Below, in pieces: positions 24,583-36,303 of a DNA stretch of 64,000 nucleotides (its first letter is position 1; each line of letters begins with the position of its first letter). Origin of the DNA: Isoperla grammatica. Taxonomy: Eukaryota; Arthropoda; Insecta; Plecoptera; Perlodidae. Position numbers and translations under genes: made by a program. Location of the stretch: NCBI GenBank assembly GCA_945910005.1, contig OX246739.1:37768608-37832607 (forward strand), read 5' to 3'. Below the pieces are notes generated by a model. That model was given only the letters and a program-made list of their open reading frames with translations. It was not told the DNA's origin and did not search any database.

Positions 24583-24966
24583 CACAGTCTTAGCGTAAGC
24601 AGAAGACTCTCAAAGTAGGAAGTGCACCGAATACTACATAACTCACAGAAGTGACAGAAGTTTACTAGTTTCGCTCTACTTCAATTACCCTGTTTTGTTA
24701 TGATGTGCCAGCTTATCAATGCATGTATTGCAGAAAAGAAAATACGTGTACTGATAAAATGATTTCTAAAGCTTAAATAAATAAATACAAATTGAGTGGT
24801 TTTATAAATCGAATAAACTATAAAGTGAAAACGCTCCTGTTCAACAACCAATGATAGGAACGCAATGACTAGGAAGTGACTCCATGTTGCTATTGTTTAG
24901 CCGGTCGATGATTTCGATAGTCACGCGTCGTTAGAGGTGGCTCAGCTGCATGATCCAGATATTGTT

Positions 24967-25034
24967 GGATCATGGCTCAGCGGTCACACGCGAGACTCTA
25001 ATTCAGGTGGTCAACGGTTTGATTCCACCCACCG
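24967..25034 (+). repeat. tRNA-like SINE head
   Basis: An A box (ATGGCTCAGCGGT) at 24972-24984 and a B box (CGGTTTGATTCCACC) at 25015-25029 have tRNA-like spacing. Head only; body and ends were not identified. Confidence 0.4.
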
Positions 25035-25206
25035 ACAGTCTTCGTATTAACATATTTTTCAAAGGTTTTTCTCATTCATAAGGAGAATTTTGGGATTGAC
25101 TCATATATCATGGCACTTAGTCATTCCTACGTTAGAGAGTGAATACGGTTTCTGGGTGAAGAGTCTGCTTCATTTCTTCCCGAGAACTAAGACCTAAAAG
25201 ACGATT

Positions 25207-26497
25207 CACAATTGAAATAAGAGCTGCAATAAGAAACAGTGAAATAGTGAAATATCAAGCAACTTGTTCACAACCGACGACTAGTTGCTTATTTCAGTAG
25301 TCAAAGCAGTGTCTTAATTGTGTACTTACTATCTATCGTTGACTATAACAGCAAAATATCCGCTGCCACTGTTTTTTTTTTAATTTCTGTAGTTGACCTT
25401 CTAGTATGGCTCTTCTGCGTTCTGATTGGTTCGTCATAGGGTGCATCATGGGAAGTTGAAATAAGAAAGGGAATTGACGAGTGGTGATTTACCCGCCCCC
25501 TGACGTCACGAAGGAACGTGGCGCCCATAGTTGGGACAAATCCGCGAACTGTTGCGCTTTGACGCGCTTAATGTACGACACTTATCTCGTTCTAGCTGTT
25601 ATAATATTCACTTTTTAGGTATAACCTAAAGGAAAGCGTAGTTAGTTCACACCTCAGTGGTCAATATAAAGGTAAGTTCAAAATTATAGACCCAGTAGTT
25701 AACTTGTTATAACAATTCGCGCATCAAAAGGATAAAATGAGCAACGCGTGATTTGTTTTTTCAACTTCAATTGGCGAAAAACTAATGATCGGATTTTGAC
25801 GAGAGTTTCTTTAGCATGTGTTCCAATAATGTGAGACAATAAACAAATGAACTTTCTAGATAGAAATGGCTCAGAACGAAAATTCATAGCATGCAATAAT
25901 ATGCAGGGTGTAGCGGTTGGGCCTCATAAGTAGCGGTTTTGACCGTGAAACTAAGCACCTTGCATATTAGTGCATGCTATGAATTTTCGTTCTGGGCATT
26001 TTCTATCTAGAAAGTTTATTTGCTTATTGTCTCACATTATTGGTACGTATTCTTAATAAACTCTTGTCCAAATCCAATCATTAGTTTTTCGCCAGTTGTA
26101 GTTGAAAAAACAAAACACACCTTGCTCATTTTATCCTCTTCAGTGCGTGAATTGTTATAACAAGTTAACTACTTCGTCTATAATTTTGAAATAACCTTTC
26201 ATTGAACACTGGTATGTGAACTAATTATGTTTTCCAGCTTATATCTTAAAAATGAATATTATACCAGCTAGAGCGAGATAAGTGTGGATGTGTTTTGCGT
26301 GGATCCGTCCGGACAGTAGGGACTTTTCCCAACTGCTAGTCACGTGACACAGTACTCGGCGCAAGCTCCGCCTATCACCACTCGTCCCCCCTGTGACGGA
26401 TGTGAACCACAGCATTGTTATTGTATGTTCCAATTCGCTTAAACCTTATTACTATTTCACTAAACCAGCTCTTATTTCAATTGTGAACCACGCAATA
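25207..26497. mobile_element. 1.3-kb foldback element
   Basis: Outer ends TTCACAATTGAAATAAGAGCTG (25209-25230) and its complement (26470-26491) mark long arms that meet near 25940. The inner arms are very similar (GCATGCTATGAATTTTCGTTCTG near the centre). A 20-bp motif, ACACTTATCTCGYTCTAGCT, occurs in both arms (25578-25597 and 26285-26266). The same motif is in the unrelated-looking foldback at 58.4-59.6 kb. There is no coding capacity; if transcribed it would form long double-stranded RNA. Confidence 0.75.
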
Positions 26498-27978
26498 CCA
26501 CACAAATACCAAGATATTCACTGACAAATAACACCAATGTAGGAGACTCGTACCTGTATACAAGAGTTGGTCTATATTTAATAAATGGTTCCTTACGCGT
26601 TTCCTTAATATCATTTTAGTGGTTTTATAAACATGTTACATTTAGGCTGAGTATACTTTAAATATTGAATTTGTTAATATTCCCCTTGCAGCAGATGTTT
26701 GTTGTCGAGATGAGGTAAATGATTATACTTACCCCGGTACAACCTCAATGCGTTCGTCATATACGAGTGGTTCTCTGTGGCCAATCAGCGATCTGTGTTT
26801 AGTTTGGGGCTCGCCGGTTGGTTACGAATCACTCATCCATCTTACAGGCTATAACATGCATTTTGCTGGCTCACTTACTTGTCTAAATAGACGTGGATCA
26901 AGAATATACATCAAAAGTTTACCAAACGAAGTAATTGTGCGAATTTTGTGTGTTGCTCGTATTGTAGAAACATCCGGAGATCGATATTAAAGCATACGGA
27001 AAATGTAAAAAATGATATTCAAAATGAATACATTAGAAGGAAGTGAGATAGTTCAAAACATACAAAAAATCGAAATATGTCGGGAAAATAAATTACACTC
27101 TTATTTTATAATAAACCTAATAATTTTGTGTGTGTATTCCGGTTCATCCAACACCCATGCATGCACTACCTTATATATTGCGCGCTCTAAAGCATGAATC
27201 AATATATATATATATACTCATAGCGATGTCACTCACTCAACGGCGATACCTTATTGAATTTCATTCGCGCTTTAAGATACGAATGAAGCGTTCAAAGCTA
27301 TTCATATCTTTCGCATCTTGTACAGAATACACTAACAACCATTTATTTATTTCTTACTACAATATTTGACCAACACACATTTACAAATATTTAACACCGA
27401 CAACGTAATTTCAATTCACACCAAACCCGAAACTATCGCATAGGCGTAAAACTAATAGCTCACTAAACCAAACAAATGTTTATTCAGGCTGTACGTGTTT
27501 CAAATGACTATTACAAATTAAGTTACCTTGGATTTCTCCCACTTGAAAGTGGTGCCCATCTTCTCGCAAATATTGCTTACTGATTTGTACTCTGAAACTA
27601 TGTCGGACAGCGGCCGTGATTCAATTGAAACCAAACTGTTCGCTGTAATAAGAACTATTTGGCCAATGATATTTTGGCAACGATGCTAGCCTTGACGTAA
27701 TTTGTTTGGCGCAGTTACGTCTTTAAAATTATTTGAAATTGTCAAAAAGTTAATTCCTGAATATGTCATCCTCTAGAGAATGTACTGTTATTGCTTTGTA
27801 TTTCGAGTTAATTTAAAAGAAACGGAACATTCATTGAAACAAAGAAACATTTATAAGAATAAGCAATTAATTATGTAGGGGATTGCAGATTTTGATTAAC
27901 TTTTGAAGCATTTTAAAGTAATTTCACCGATAGAAATAGGGAGTTTCGCAGGAAAGTTTCACTTGTATCTTTGCTTTA
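26498..27978. other. No gene recognised; SINE-like fragment
   Basis: Contains at 26808-26858 the head GGGGCTCGCCGGTTGGTTACGAATCACTC, shared with 1-75 and 41650-41720. A short TA microsatellite lies at 27201-27215. No exon is supported. Confidence 0.45.
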
Positions 27979-29053
27979 GGAAATTCTTGGTGCAATGTAC
28001 GAACTGTACTATTCCTGCACTTCTTGGTGCAATGTACGAACTGTACTATTCCTGCACTTCTTGGTGCAATGTACGAACTGTACTATTCCTGCACTTCTTG
28101 GTGCAATGTACGAACTGTACTATTCCTGCACTTCTTGGTGCAATGTACGAACTGTACTATTCCTGCTCTTCTTGGTGCAATGTACGAACTGTACTACTCC
28201 TGCACTTCTTGGTGCAATGTACGAACTGTACTATTCCTGCACTTCTTGGTGCAATGTACGAACTGTACTATTCCTGCACTTCTTGGTGCAATTTACGAAC
28301 TGTACTACTTCTGCACTTCTTGGTACAATGTACGAACTGTGCTATTCCTGCACTTCTTGGTCCAATGTACGAACTGTACTATCCTGCACTTCTTGGTCCA
28401 ATGTACGAACTGTACTATTCCTGCACTTCTTGGTGCAATGTACAAACTGTGCTATTCCTGCACTTCTTGGTGCAATGTACGAACTGTACTATTCCTGCAC
28501 TTCTTGGTGCAATGTACGAACTGTGCTATTCCTGCACTTCTTGGTGCAATGTACGAACTGTACTACTCCTGCACTTCTTGGTGCAATGTACGAACTGTAC
28601 TATTCCTGCACTTCTTGGTGCAATGTACGAACTGTGCTATTCCTGCACTTCTTGGTGCAATGTACGAACTGTACTATTCCTGCACTTCTTGGTGCAATGT
28701 ACGAACTGTACTATTCCTGCACTTCTTGGTGCAATGTACGATTTGTACTATTCCTGCACTTCTTGGTGCAATGTACGAACTGTACTATTCCTGCACTTCT
28801 TGGTGCAATGTACGAACTGTACTATTCCTGCACTTCTTGGTGCAATGTACGAACTGTACTATTCCTGCACTTCTTGGTGCAATGTACGAACTGTACTATT
28901 CCTGCACTTCTTGGTGCAATGTACGAACTGTACTATTCCTGCACTTCTTGGTGCAATGTACGAACTGTACTATTGCTGCACTTCTTGGTGCAATGTACGA
29001 ACTGTACTATTCCTGCACTTCTTGGTGCAATGTACGAACTGTACTATTGCTGC
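27979..29053. repeat. 37-bp minisatellite, about 29 copies
   Basis: The unit is TTCTTGGTGCAATGTACGAA followed by CTGTACTATTCCTGCAC. Copies are very uniform, with few substitutions and one single-base deletion near 28381-28385, so the array is young or homogenised. The unit has no stop trinucleotide on the plus strand and its length is 1 mod 3, so all three plus frames are open and each would encode a 37-residue repeat. There is no start context, splice site or domain, so it is not called coding. A degenerate tail with TGCAACAAGAACT motifs extends to about 29300. Confidence 0.92.
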
Positions 29054-30674
29054 AACAAGAACTGCTGAAGGAAGTAGAAACTGATGAGGTGCAAATAGGA
29101 GGTGGGTGCAATATTACATACTTGGGGGCTACTGGACTGTATTGTCTCAGTAATGATACGCTTGGACGATGCATGCAACATGCAGTCAGCCGAGTGGAAT
29201 ATGTGCGTGCGATAAGAACATGCTGTACTCACTCCTTGGATGCAACTGCAACTTAATGAATGCAACATGACGTACTTAGATGCAACAAGAACTTCACTAT
29301 TTTTTATATTAATTTTATCGATAGAGCACTCACCCTCTCCCCCCCCCCCCCCGTTTTCATCGAAATTAGACAGGTAGAATAATAATAAGTTGATAGTTAA
29401 TTCCCACCTAAACATCACTATCACTTATACCATGTTGCTATTACTACTACGACAACGACTTATATTACTACAATTACCAGTAATACGTAACCATAATAAC
29501 ACTCCCTACTACAACCAATGATCATACCCACTTATCATAGGCCTACCCGGAAGATACATATTAATGAGTGAGTCTTGGTTACTTCGATCGCCACTTATCA
29601 AATATAGGTCGTCGCAACTACATCTACTTAGGGGCATCAATGCACTCGAGATCGCAAAGAGACAGGTAATCTCACTGGTTGCAATTGATGGTACTAAATG
29701 CCGCGAGTATCTTTGAGAGTCCTTAGCAATCGTGCTGACTGCTGAGTACCGGTGTCGTCAGGACATTTTTTAAGATGGGGTTGAAGTGTTGGAAGTGGCA
29801 TAGAAATAACTTTTATTTTTTCTGTGTTACGAAATAGTGTTCGCAGAACCGATTTGTACATGTTTGGAGTTAGTGTGTTTTAATGTAGTTTTAATAGAGG
29901 TTTTATGTACCAATGTCTAAGTATACGTGGTATAGCTGGTCTGGTAATGACTTATTGTAAATGAGTTAATAAAATCAATCACATAATATTGTGCTTACTC
30001 TAGTCCGATATCGTTCGGAGTTTAATTTTTCCCGAGTTTTCTGGTGGCTTTTACATCTCTATTCTCTATATCAACCATATAATGATGATTATGGTTGAAG
30101 ATATTACAACAATCTGAGTTGGTGTTACAAACTGTACAAGTCACCGCTGGAGGTCTAGAGAAAATAAATTGTATCCACTGTATATCAATTTCGCCTCAAC
30201 CATATCTTAAACCGTTATCTACGGAAAGTTGTTCAATGAAAGAACAAGGAACAGACAACGATATTTAAGAAATTGTATATTAATTTAGGAATTTTAATGT
30301 CATAAGGGGGTGGGGGGAGGTAATTGCCCCAGCTTACTCCCATTGTCAACGCCACTATTAAAAAAAACACACACATCATACACCTTAAAATTAGTATCAG
30401 AAATAATAATAGAAATACTTGTTACCGATCCGTGTTACTAATTACTTGGTTTGTATTTCTTGCAGAGAAAAGCTTGACATGATTCGAAATATATCTTTCA
30501 AATTCCTGGTGTCAAAACTTCAGTAATCTAATATAAATAAAATACATTATATTTTAATTCTCGCGGCTGTATAAGTTATATATGGTAGTCAGTTTTGTCA
30601 TTATATCATATAAATATATATACATATTACATATATGTATTGCTTCTTATGTTTTCGTGGACGTCTGTTATGGA
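29054..30674. other. No gene recognised; poly-C tract
   Basis: Contains a run of 14 C at 29339-29352. Otherwise AT-rich sequence without supported exons or recognised repeats. Confidence 0.45.
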
Positions 30675-30820
30675 CTTGTTGTCTTCCGGGATATTCCGCC
30701 GCTTGTGTGAGTACTGGTGCAGACCGAAGTCTGTCACTCATTGCTCGACGTTTCGCCAGAATTGCCGGTCTGCACCAGTATACTCACACAAGCGGGGGAA
30801 TATCCCGGAAGACAACAAAT
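30675..30820. repeat. Inverted repeat with ~50-bp arms
   Basis: The left arm, CTTGTTGTCTTCCGGGATAT to GGTGCAGACC (30675-30725), is inverted at 30767-30819, around a loop of about 41 bp. Arms differ at only a few bases. It is MITE-like; no target duplication is clear. Confidence 0.7.
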
Positions 30821-32752
30821 GCATATTATATAAATATAAGGATGGATGGGGTAAGTGCAAAACCACATTCTGTAACTATCAACAATACAAATGATAAAAC
30901 CCCAACAACAACAAAAAACAAAAAACACGAGTGCCGTATAAAAGCAGAATGGATAATGAATGATTAGACATGGTTAATAAGTCATGAAGGAAGTGATATT
31001 GCGGCACGTGCGTACACGCTGCTTGTTGAGGTAGGTCAAAGGTGTCACTGCATGGACAGCGAAAGTAAGCAACGTTGCTTTGCTCTTGAACGATCGACCA
31101 GACTAGTTTTCATTCCACAACTTTCTCGGGAAACTTACTTAAAGTGGCTGTTATGGCGAAGGAAGCGCCGCAACCTCGTATGAGATAATGACGCTTTGTT
31201 GTAAAACCTCGCAACACAACAAACTAATCATTAGCACGTGCTTGCTCGTACCTACCCACTTACCTGCTTGGGTATACGAGTCCGGGTCGGTCGGACGATG
31301 TACCTCAACAACGGTCCCCATGCTTACGAAATGAAATAACCGATTCCACTGATATCAACTTAATTTTCTACTATTCTAGTTCCTACCATCTATACTTGAA
31401 ACTAGTACTTTAGGCATAATTTACGACAGTATATTGGATACATGTAAATTCCTAACATAGCCGGTGTTTCTGCACTACACTAAGCGGAAGACTGCCTTTA
31501 CGAATGTGTGAAAGAACCCCAGGAATCGGTTGATTTTCGTTGAAGGAGCGTACATGAAAGGGACAGAGTAGATGTGGAAAAGCTGAGGTCGGTATGAGAC
31601 TAGTTTTACGTTGAGAGAGATAGATATTGAGGTAAAAAATAAAAGTAACATAATAACCTAGCTTATTCGGTAACATATAGTTATATTCACACATTTATAG
31701 TTTTGTGACCTAATACGTACGTTAGTAGGCCTAGCACGTATAATGTAAAACGTGTTGTTGTTCACATGTAATTGGGACAGTTTGAGCGTAAGAAGGAGAC
31801 GTGGTGTATTACGGTAATTAAATTACTTTCGTTTGGTAAAAGCATCATTAATAAAGACTTTACTACAATCAGTTATCTATGCTTAAACATGTCTGTCTCT
31901 TTATAATGGAAATGTGCGGATCTAAGTAATATTAATATTTGAAACAATGACATGAAGGAGAAACTAGAAATACGGTTCTAACCCCTACTGAAAGTTCAGC
32001 CCAGATTTCAGGTTTGTGTATTACAACTTTCATGTGGGAGACCAGGTTTCCATAACTAGTCACGGTAGAATTTTTCCATTTCGGACTAACACTTCAGTAT
32101 CTCGTATCACTCTTTTTCTATCCAATTCATTGGAACGTTCCTCACTCGTTGATGAGTTCGGCTGAGATTGTAACTGCCCATGGCTCATACATCCCCTTCC
32201 CCTAATAATTTTAGATTATGTTTTTCAAACAAAGCGAAATGTTCAACACACTCTTTCGAGAGCTAAAGGAGCTAAGCAAAGGAGAAACTTATTTATCGAC
32301 TCTTGGGTTTAAAAAAGCCGCACATCGCGGCAGCTTTGTTTTTGGTCGCCCCTTTATAATGTTAATTTGCCCATTTCCTGTGTTAGCCGCTAGTGAGATC
32401 TTGGCTTTCAGTTTCCACAATGAGATTGAGTTAAGAAGTTCACCCTTTTTCCCACCCATATTAGCAATCTCTGCTATTCCTTCTGAAACAGAATCTCTAT
32501 AGATGAAGCACATCTTAGTCGAAACTCCAGTGCTTACCCTGTCATCGTTCCACCTTCAATCAAGTTTTGATTTGTTCTTGCATTTTACAGGAATATACAG
32601 AACGAATCTGGAGTGATTATATATGTGAAATGGAATTGAAATCAGTTATACACAACCCCCGTTTTGAAACCTCCATAAAACCGGGGCTGTTTCTTGTCAG
32701 AAATTATGTTTAACCAAACCGATTGCTTACAATCTTATATAGGCTACTCGTT
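30821..32752. other. No supported gene
   Basis: Mostly AT-rich non-coding sequence. Around 32218-32513 both strands are open for 74-94 codons. The minus frame (with GGKKGELLNSISLWKLKAKI) looks more protein-like but matches no family I recognise and has no splice context, so it is not called. Confidence 0.4.
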
Positions 32753-33570
32753 TAATTGTCATGACAGTCAAGCCCCTTGTAGCACGATAGCGCATGCTCT
32801 AAAATATAGATATATAGTCCTCTATAGACTATTTTTAAAATGATTTAGAACCCTTTGTATTCTCATCACAGTTGTCTAAACCTTCAAAATAAACAATGCA
32901 CAACAGTTAAAGTACATCAAAGTTCGTTGATATCTATAGACTGTTAAATAATTATGTAAGTATTAATAGTGTTAGTTTCGAATCACAGTGTTTTTGTTTT
33001 CGGACAAACATTGAATGTGCGCCAATCAAAGAAATACACAACACTAGTAACCAATTTTTTCCTACCTGGGTTGTCACAGCCCTCTTATTCGTTACTAACG
33101 CTATTCTTGTTTCTCAAACGGCCCTCTAAATCGTCTAAAAGAACAACGCACAACCATGTATTACTATAGCGTCAGTAACGAATAAGAGGGCTGTGGCGAC
33201 AGAGGTCGGACCATGGTCGGACAAACAACTGGTTGCTAGGTAGTTTCATTGTTGTGTGTTTCTTTGATTCGCGCCTTCAATGTTTGTCCGAAACAAAACA
33301 CTGTGGAGTGGCTATAATTGTATTCGAAACTAACACTACAGACAATTAGATAATTATTTAAATAGATACCAATGTACCATGATATAACATTTTAAATCAA
33401 ATTTTTAATTGTCGTGCATTGCTGATCTTGAAGGTTTAGAGAACTGAGATGAGAATACAAAGGGTTCTGAATCATTTGAAAAATGGTCTATAGAGGACTC
33501 AGTTATCTATATTTTAGAGCATGTGCTATCGTGCGACAAGACGAGGCTTATATGACTGTCATAACAAATT
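32753..33570. mobile_element. 0.8-kb foldback element
   Basis: Arms of about 340-390 bp are inverted around 33090-33170. Paired landmarks are TCTAAAATATAGAT (32798-32811) with ATCTATATTTTAGA (33507-33520), AACCCTTTGTATTCTCATC with its complement near 33450, GTTAGTTTCGAAT with 33327-33339, and ACAGCCCTCTTATTCGTTAC with 33175-33194. Ends are AATTGTCATGACAGTC and GACTGTCATAACAAATT. There is no coding capacity. Confidence 0.75.
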
Positions 33571-34761
33571 ACAACTTTGTTAAAGTTTGTTATATCATCC
33601 AGAAATAATATAAAAACAATAAAATGTAATAAATGCTTAATGATATTAACAAAATTAGACATTCAAGAAAATTTGTTTTGGTATAAGAAGAAAACCCACA
33701 TAGGAAAAAACCCTGTGTGGGAGTTTTTCGCAATTAACCTTACCTTGAAATAGTTGAACAAAATCAACGCGACATTTATAATCGTTTCCTGATTACATTT
33801 CTAGATTCATATAATATAATAAATAAATAATATGTTTAACTATTATTTAGGTAATTATAAAATATATTTAATTGAAATACTAAGTTCTAAGCGTGAAAAA
33901 ATGTATTGCTGAATTTAATATGAATCTTATGAAAAAGAAGAATCTTGCATAAAATAGGATTGCACACTTTTAATTGATTTGCACATAATTATATTAATTG
34001 GTATAATTTACGATCATCCTCCGTAAAATAACTGTCATGGTAATTAATATCAATCAGACGACATTAATGCCAGGGACGTTCTCTTTATAGCATGATTGTT
34101 ACTTGATGTAATCTCATCCTATATGCACTTCTTATAGGCAACTAACTGCGTTATTATGTCATTATTTTATACCGATTTTTCTAGTTTTCCACATTAATTT
34201 ACTGTAATATTGAGTCCACGACGGAAACAACACCCGTTTCGCTTAAAGGGTATAAGATAATGTGTGGGTAAATAACGTTACTTTTAAAGAATTGTCTGCA
34301 TGTACCATGCCAAGCAGTGAAAGTACGTGAAACAGGAAATAAGCCAGTATGCAAGGATTTATAACAACAAATAATCATTAGTTTCTTGAGATATCAGCTC
34401 GTCTATCTTAGCTGTGACAGGGGGAAATGCCGTATATGTGTAACACTGAGAATATGTTACGCGTTGAGGCGTTATAAGGATTTGACGATGGTGATGTCTC
34501 GGCGAAACATGTGGCACTTCAATTCACGACGTGCCGGGTTTGATTTCCGCTAATGGCGATCCTGAATGAATATTTTATTTTCTTAAGAGAATTCTGCTAT
34601 GGACGGACCTGAGGACACGTCTGATTTGGAAGCTCACGTATACTGGCGACGCCGTAAGAAGCAAGGTGTCCCAGCTAAATTCTGAGAAGAGACGGTCGCT
34701 CCACACGGTCGATTTCAACGGTATTCAACTAAAGATTGCCCGATAGCCTCATTGTTATTGT
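33571..34761. other. No gene recognised; small hairpin
   Basis: A short hairpin, AAAACCCACATAGG / CCCTGTGTGGGAGTTTT, lies at about 33691-33726. A B-box-like CCGGGTTTGATTTCC near 34537 and a 28-codon open frame at 34601-34686 lack further support. Confidence 0.45.
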
Positions 34762-35503
34762 TAGGGATGCGTTATGATAAATAAATTCATATCGATTATC
34801 GCATTTTTTCCCACAATATATCACGATATATCGTGATAATATCGTGAGCATATAATAATATCGCGATACAATATTATCGCGATAATAGCAAATAAATAGC
34901 GCATTGTGATTGTAGCCGATGGCCAAACAAACCGGTTTGTCGGCTGGTGAAGGACGGGATGGGTGGGGGGGGGGGGGGGGGGGGGGTATAGGCAGCGGAG
35001 CAGTCAAACGTAGATTTGGATCTTGAAAGATGTCAAACAATGCAGACTTTTCGGAAGGAAGTCAATGAATGAGTGCAGGTAATCGAGGCCTAAAAATAGT
35101 CCGTCTTTCTTTAGCAAGCGGCTCATGGACACACGAAGTGGAGTTCTATTTTTATTTTTTAGTGTAGAGCGGGCGGTGTGTCTGCTAATGATGGCGAGTC
35201 AGTTTCGTTCTGCTGATCTTTGACGACTACTGTGTTACCGCCAACATTGCGTGCGGGGGGGGGGGGGGACAGCAGCATGCAAACTTTGCCAAGGGATGCT
35301 CGGCTAACATCAATAGAATAATCAAATAACCGCCATGCGAAATTGTAAACTATGACGATACCATGAAGTATTAACAATTTATCATGATACTGGGTGCAAA
35401 ATAATATCGTCATGAATATCGCGATACGACGGCGCATATCGTATCGTATCGATATACGATATTATCGATATTTATCGATATACGATTATCGTCCGCATCA
35501 CTA
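34762..35503. mobile_element. Non-autonomous hAT element with 8-bp target duplication
   Basis: GTTATTGT flanks the element exactly on both sides (34754-34761 and 35504-35511). The termini are TAGGGATGCG and CGCATCACTA, short inverted repeats of hAT type. Both subterminal regions are full of ATCG/CGAT motifs (ATATCGATA and similar), typical of hAT MITEs with transposase-binding repeats. Inside are G runs of 22 (34965-34986) and 14 (35255-35268). At 742 bp it has no transposase. Confidence 0.88.
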
Positions 35504-35511
35504 GTTATTGT

Positions 35512-36112
35512 CCACTGTATTGACTGCACCAACCGTGAATGGAATGCGATCCCACCACGTCTGACAATATGAGGGCGATATTTTCACTACAATACCTGAG
35601 GCAGGAGAACGTGATGCAACTAGATTTAGGTTGGTAGTTGTCACACGCGTCACTTCACTATTACATAATCCGTGACGAAAACACCTTGCAAGTTAACGCG
35701 ACGCGACTATACTTGTCAACTTGTACTTGTGTACTTGACTCGTGAACTACCCGGTTGAGATGGGTCCTTGCTCGTGGAGACCGGTGTATTCATCAAATAT
35801 TGCCTTTATTTATCCTCTTCCAGCGTTCACATTCTTCTTCTACATTACTTGCCATGTCCTCTTTGCGACCTCAAAGCCCACCAATCCCCCCCCCCCCCCC
35901 CCGATTAGATTCCCCGTATGAATTTTGACTACCCCGGCGAGTGTGATGGATCTGATTTAATCGACGCTCTATGAACTACATAATATCATGTTGAGTACGT
36001 CGTAAAACAAGTAATAATAAAATAATTGTTTCAATGGACTAAAATCTATTGAAGACGGTTTATTTTATGTAATTGAAATTCGGGTTTGGATTGGCGATAT
36101 ATTCTGTAGTTT
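35512..36112. other. No gene recognised; poly-C tract
   Basis: Contains 17 C at 35886-35902. Otherwise no recognisable feature. Confidence 0.45.
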
Positions 36113-36303
36113 GTAGAGCACACAAAATACACTAGATGCATTCTGGTGTCAAGAAAATAAACTTCTATTAGGAGTGGTTCAACTGTCAATTTTCATTGTT
36201 GTTTTATTGTTATTATTCATCAATGGCGCTGAAAGGAGGTTGCTTAGCAGCGCCATCCCTTATCTGTGGCAGCGCTATCTATGTTAGTTTTGAGTGCTCT
36301 CTA
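36113..36303 (-). mobile_element. Short TIR element, copy 2
   Basis: The inverted-orientation copy of the element at 14957-15141. It shares AGAAGTTTATTTTCTTG, GATGAATAATAACAATAAAA and GCTGCTAAGCAACC. It has an extra ~25-bp segment (GCCACAGATAAGGGATGGCG on the minus strand) that repeats part of the GCGCTGC block. Confidence 0.7.

Noticed and set aside
27979..29053. CRISPR-like array
   Set aside because: Direct tandem repeats with no spacers, in eukaryotic sequence.
27903..29256. Plus-strand open frames of 357-410 codons
   Set aside because: Produced by the 37-bp minisatellite; all three frames are open equally.
32218..32513. Overlapping open frames on both strands
   Set aside because: No splice context, no family recognised, and both strands open, so chance or a decayed repeat is likelier.
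34601..34686. 28-codon frame MDGPEDTSDLEAHVYW...
   Set aside because: Too short and without context; possibly part of a decayed repeat.
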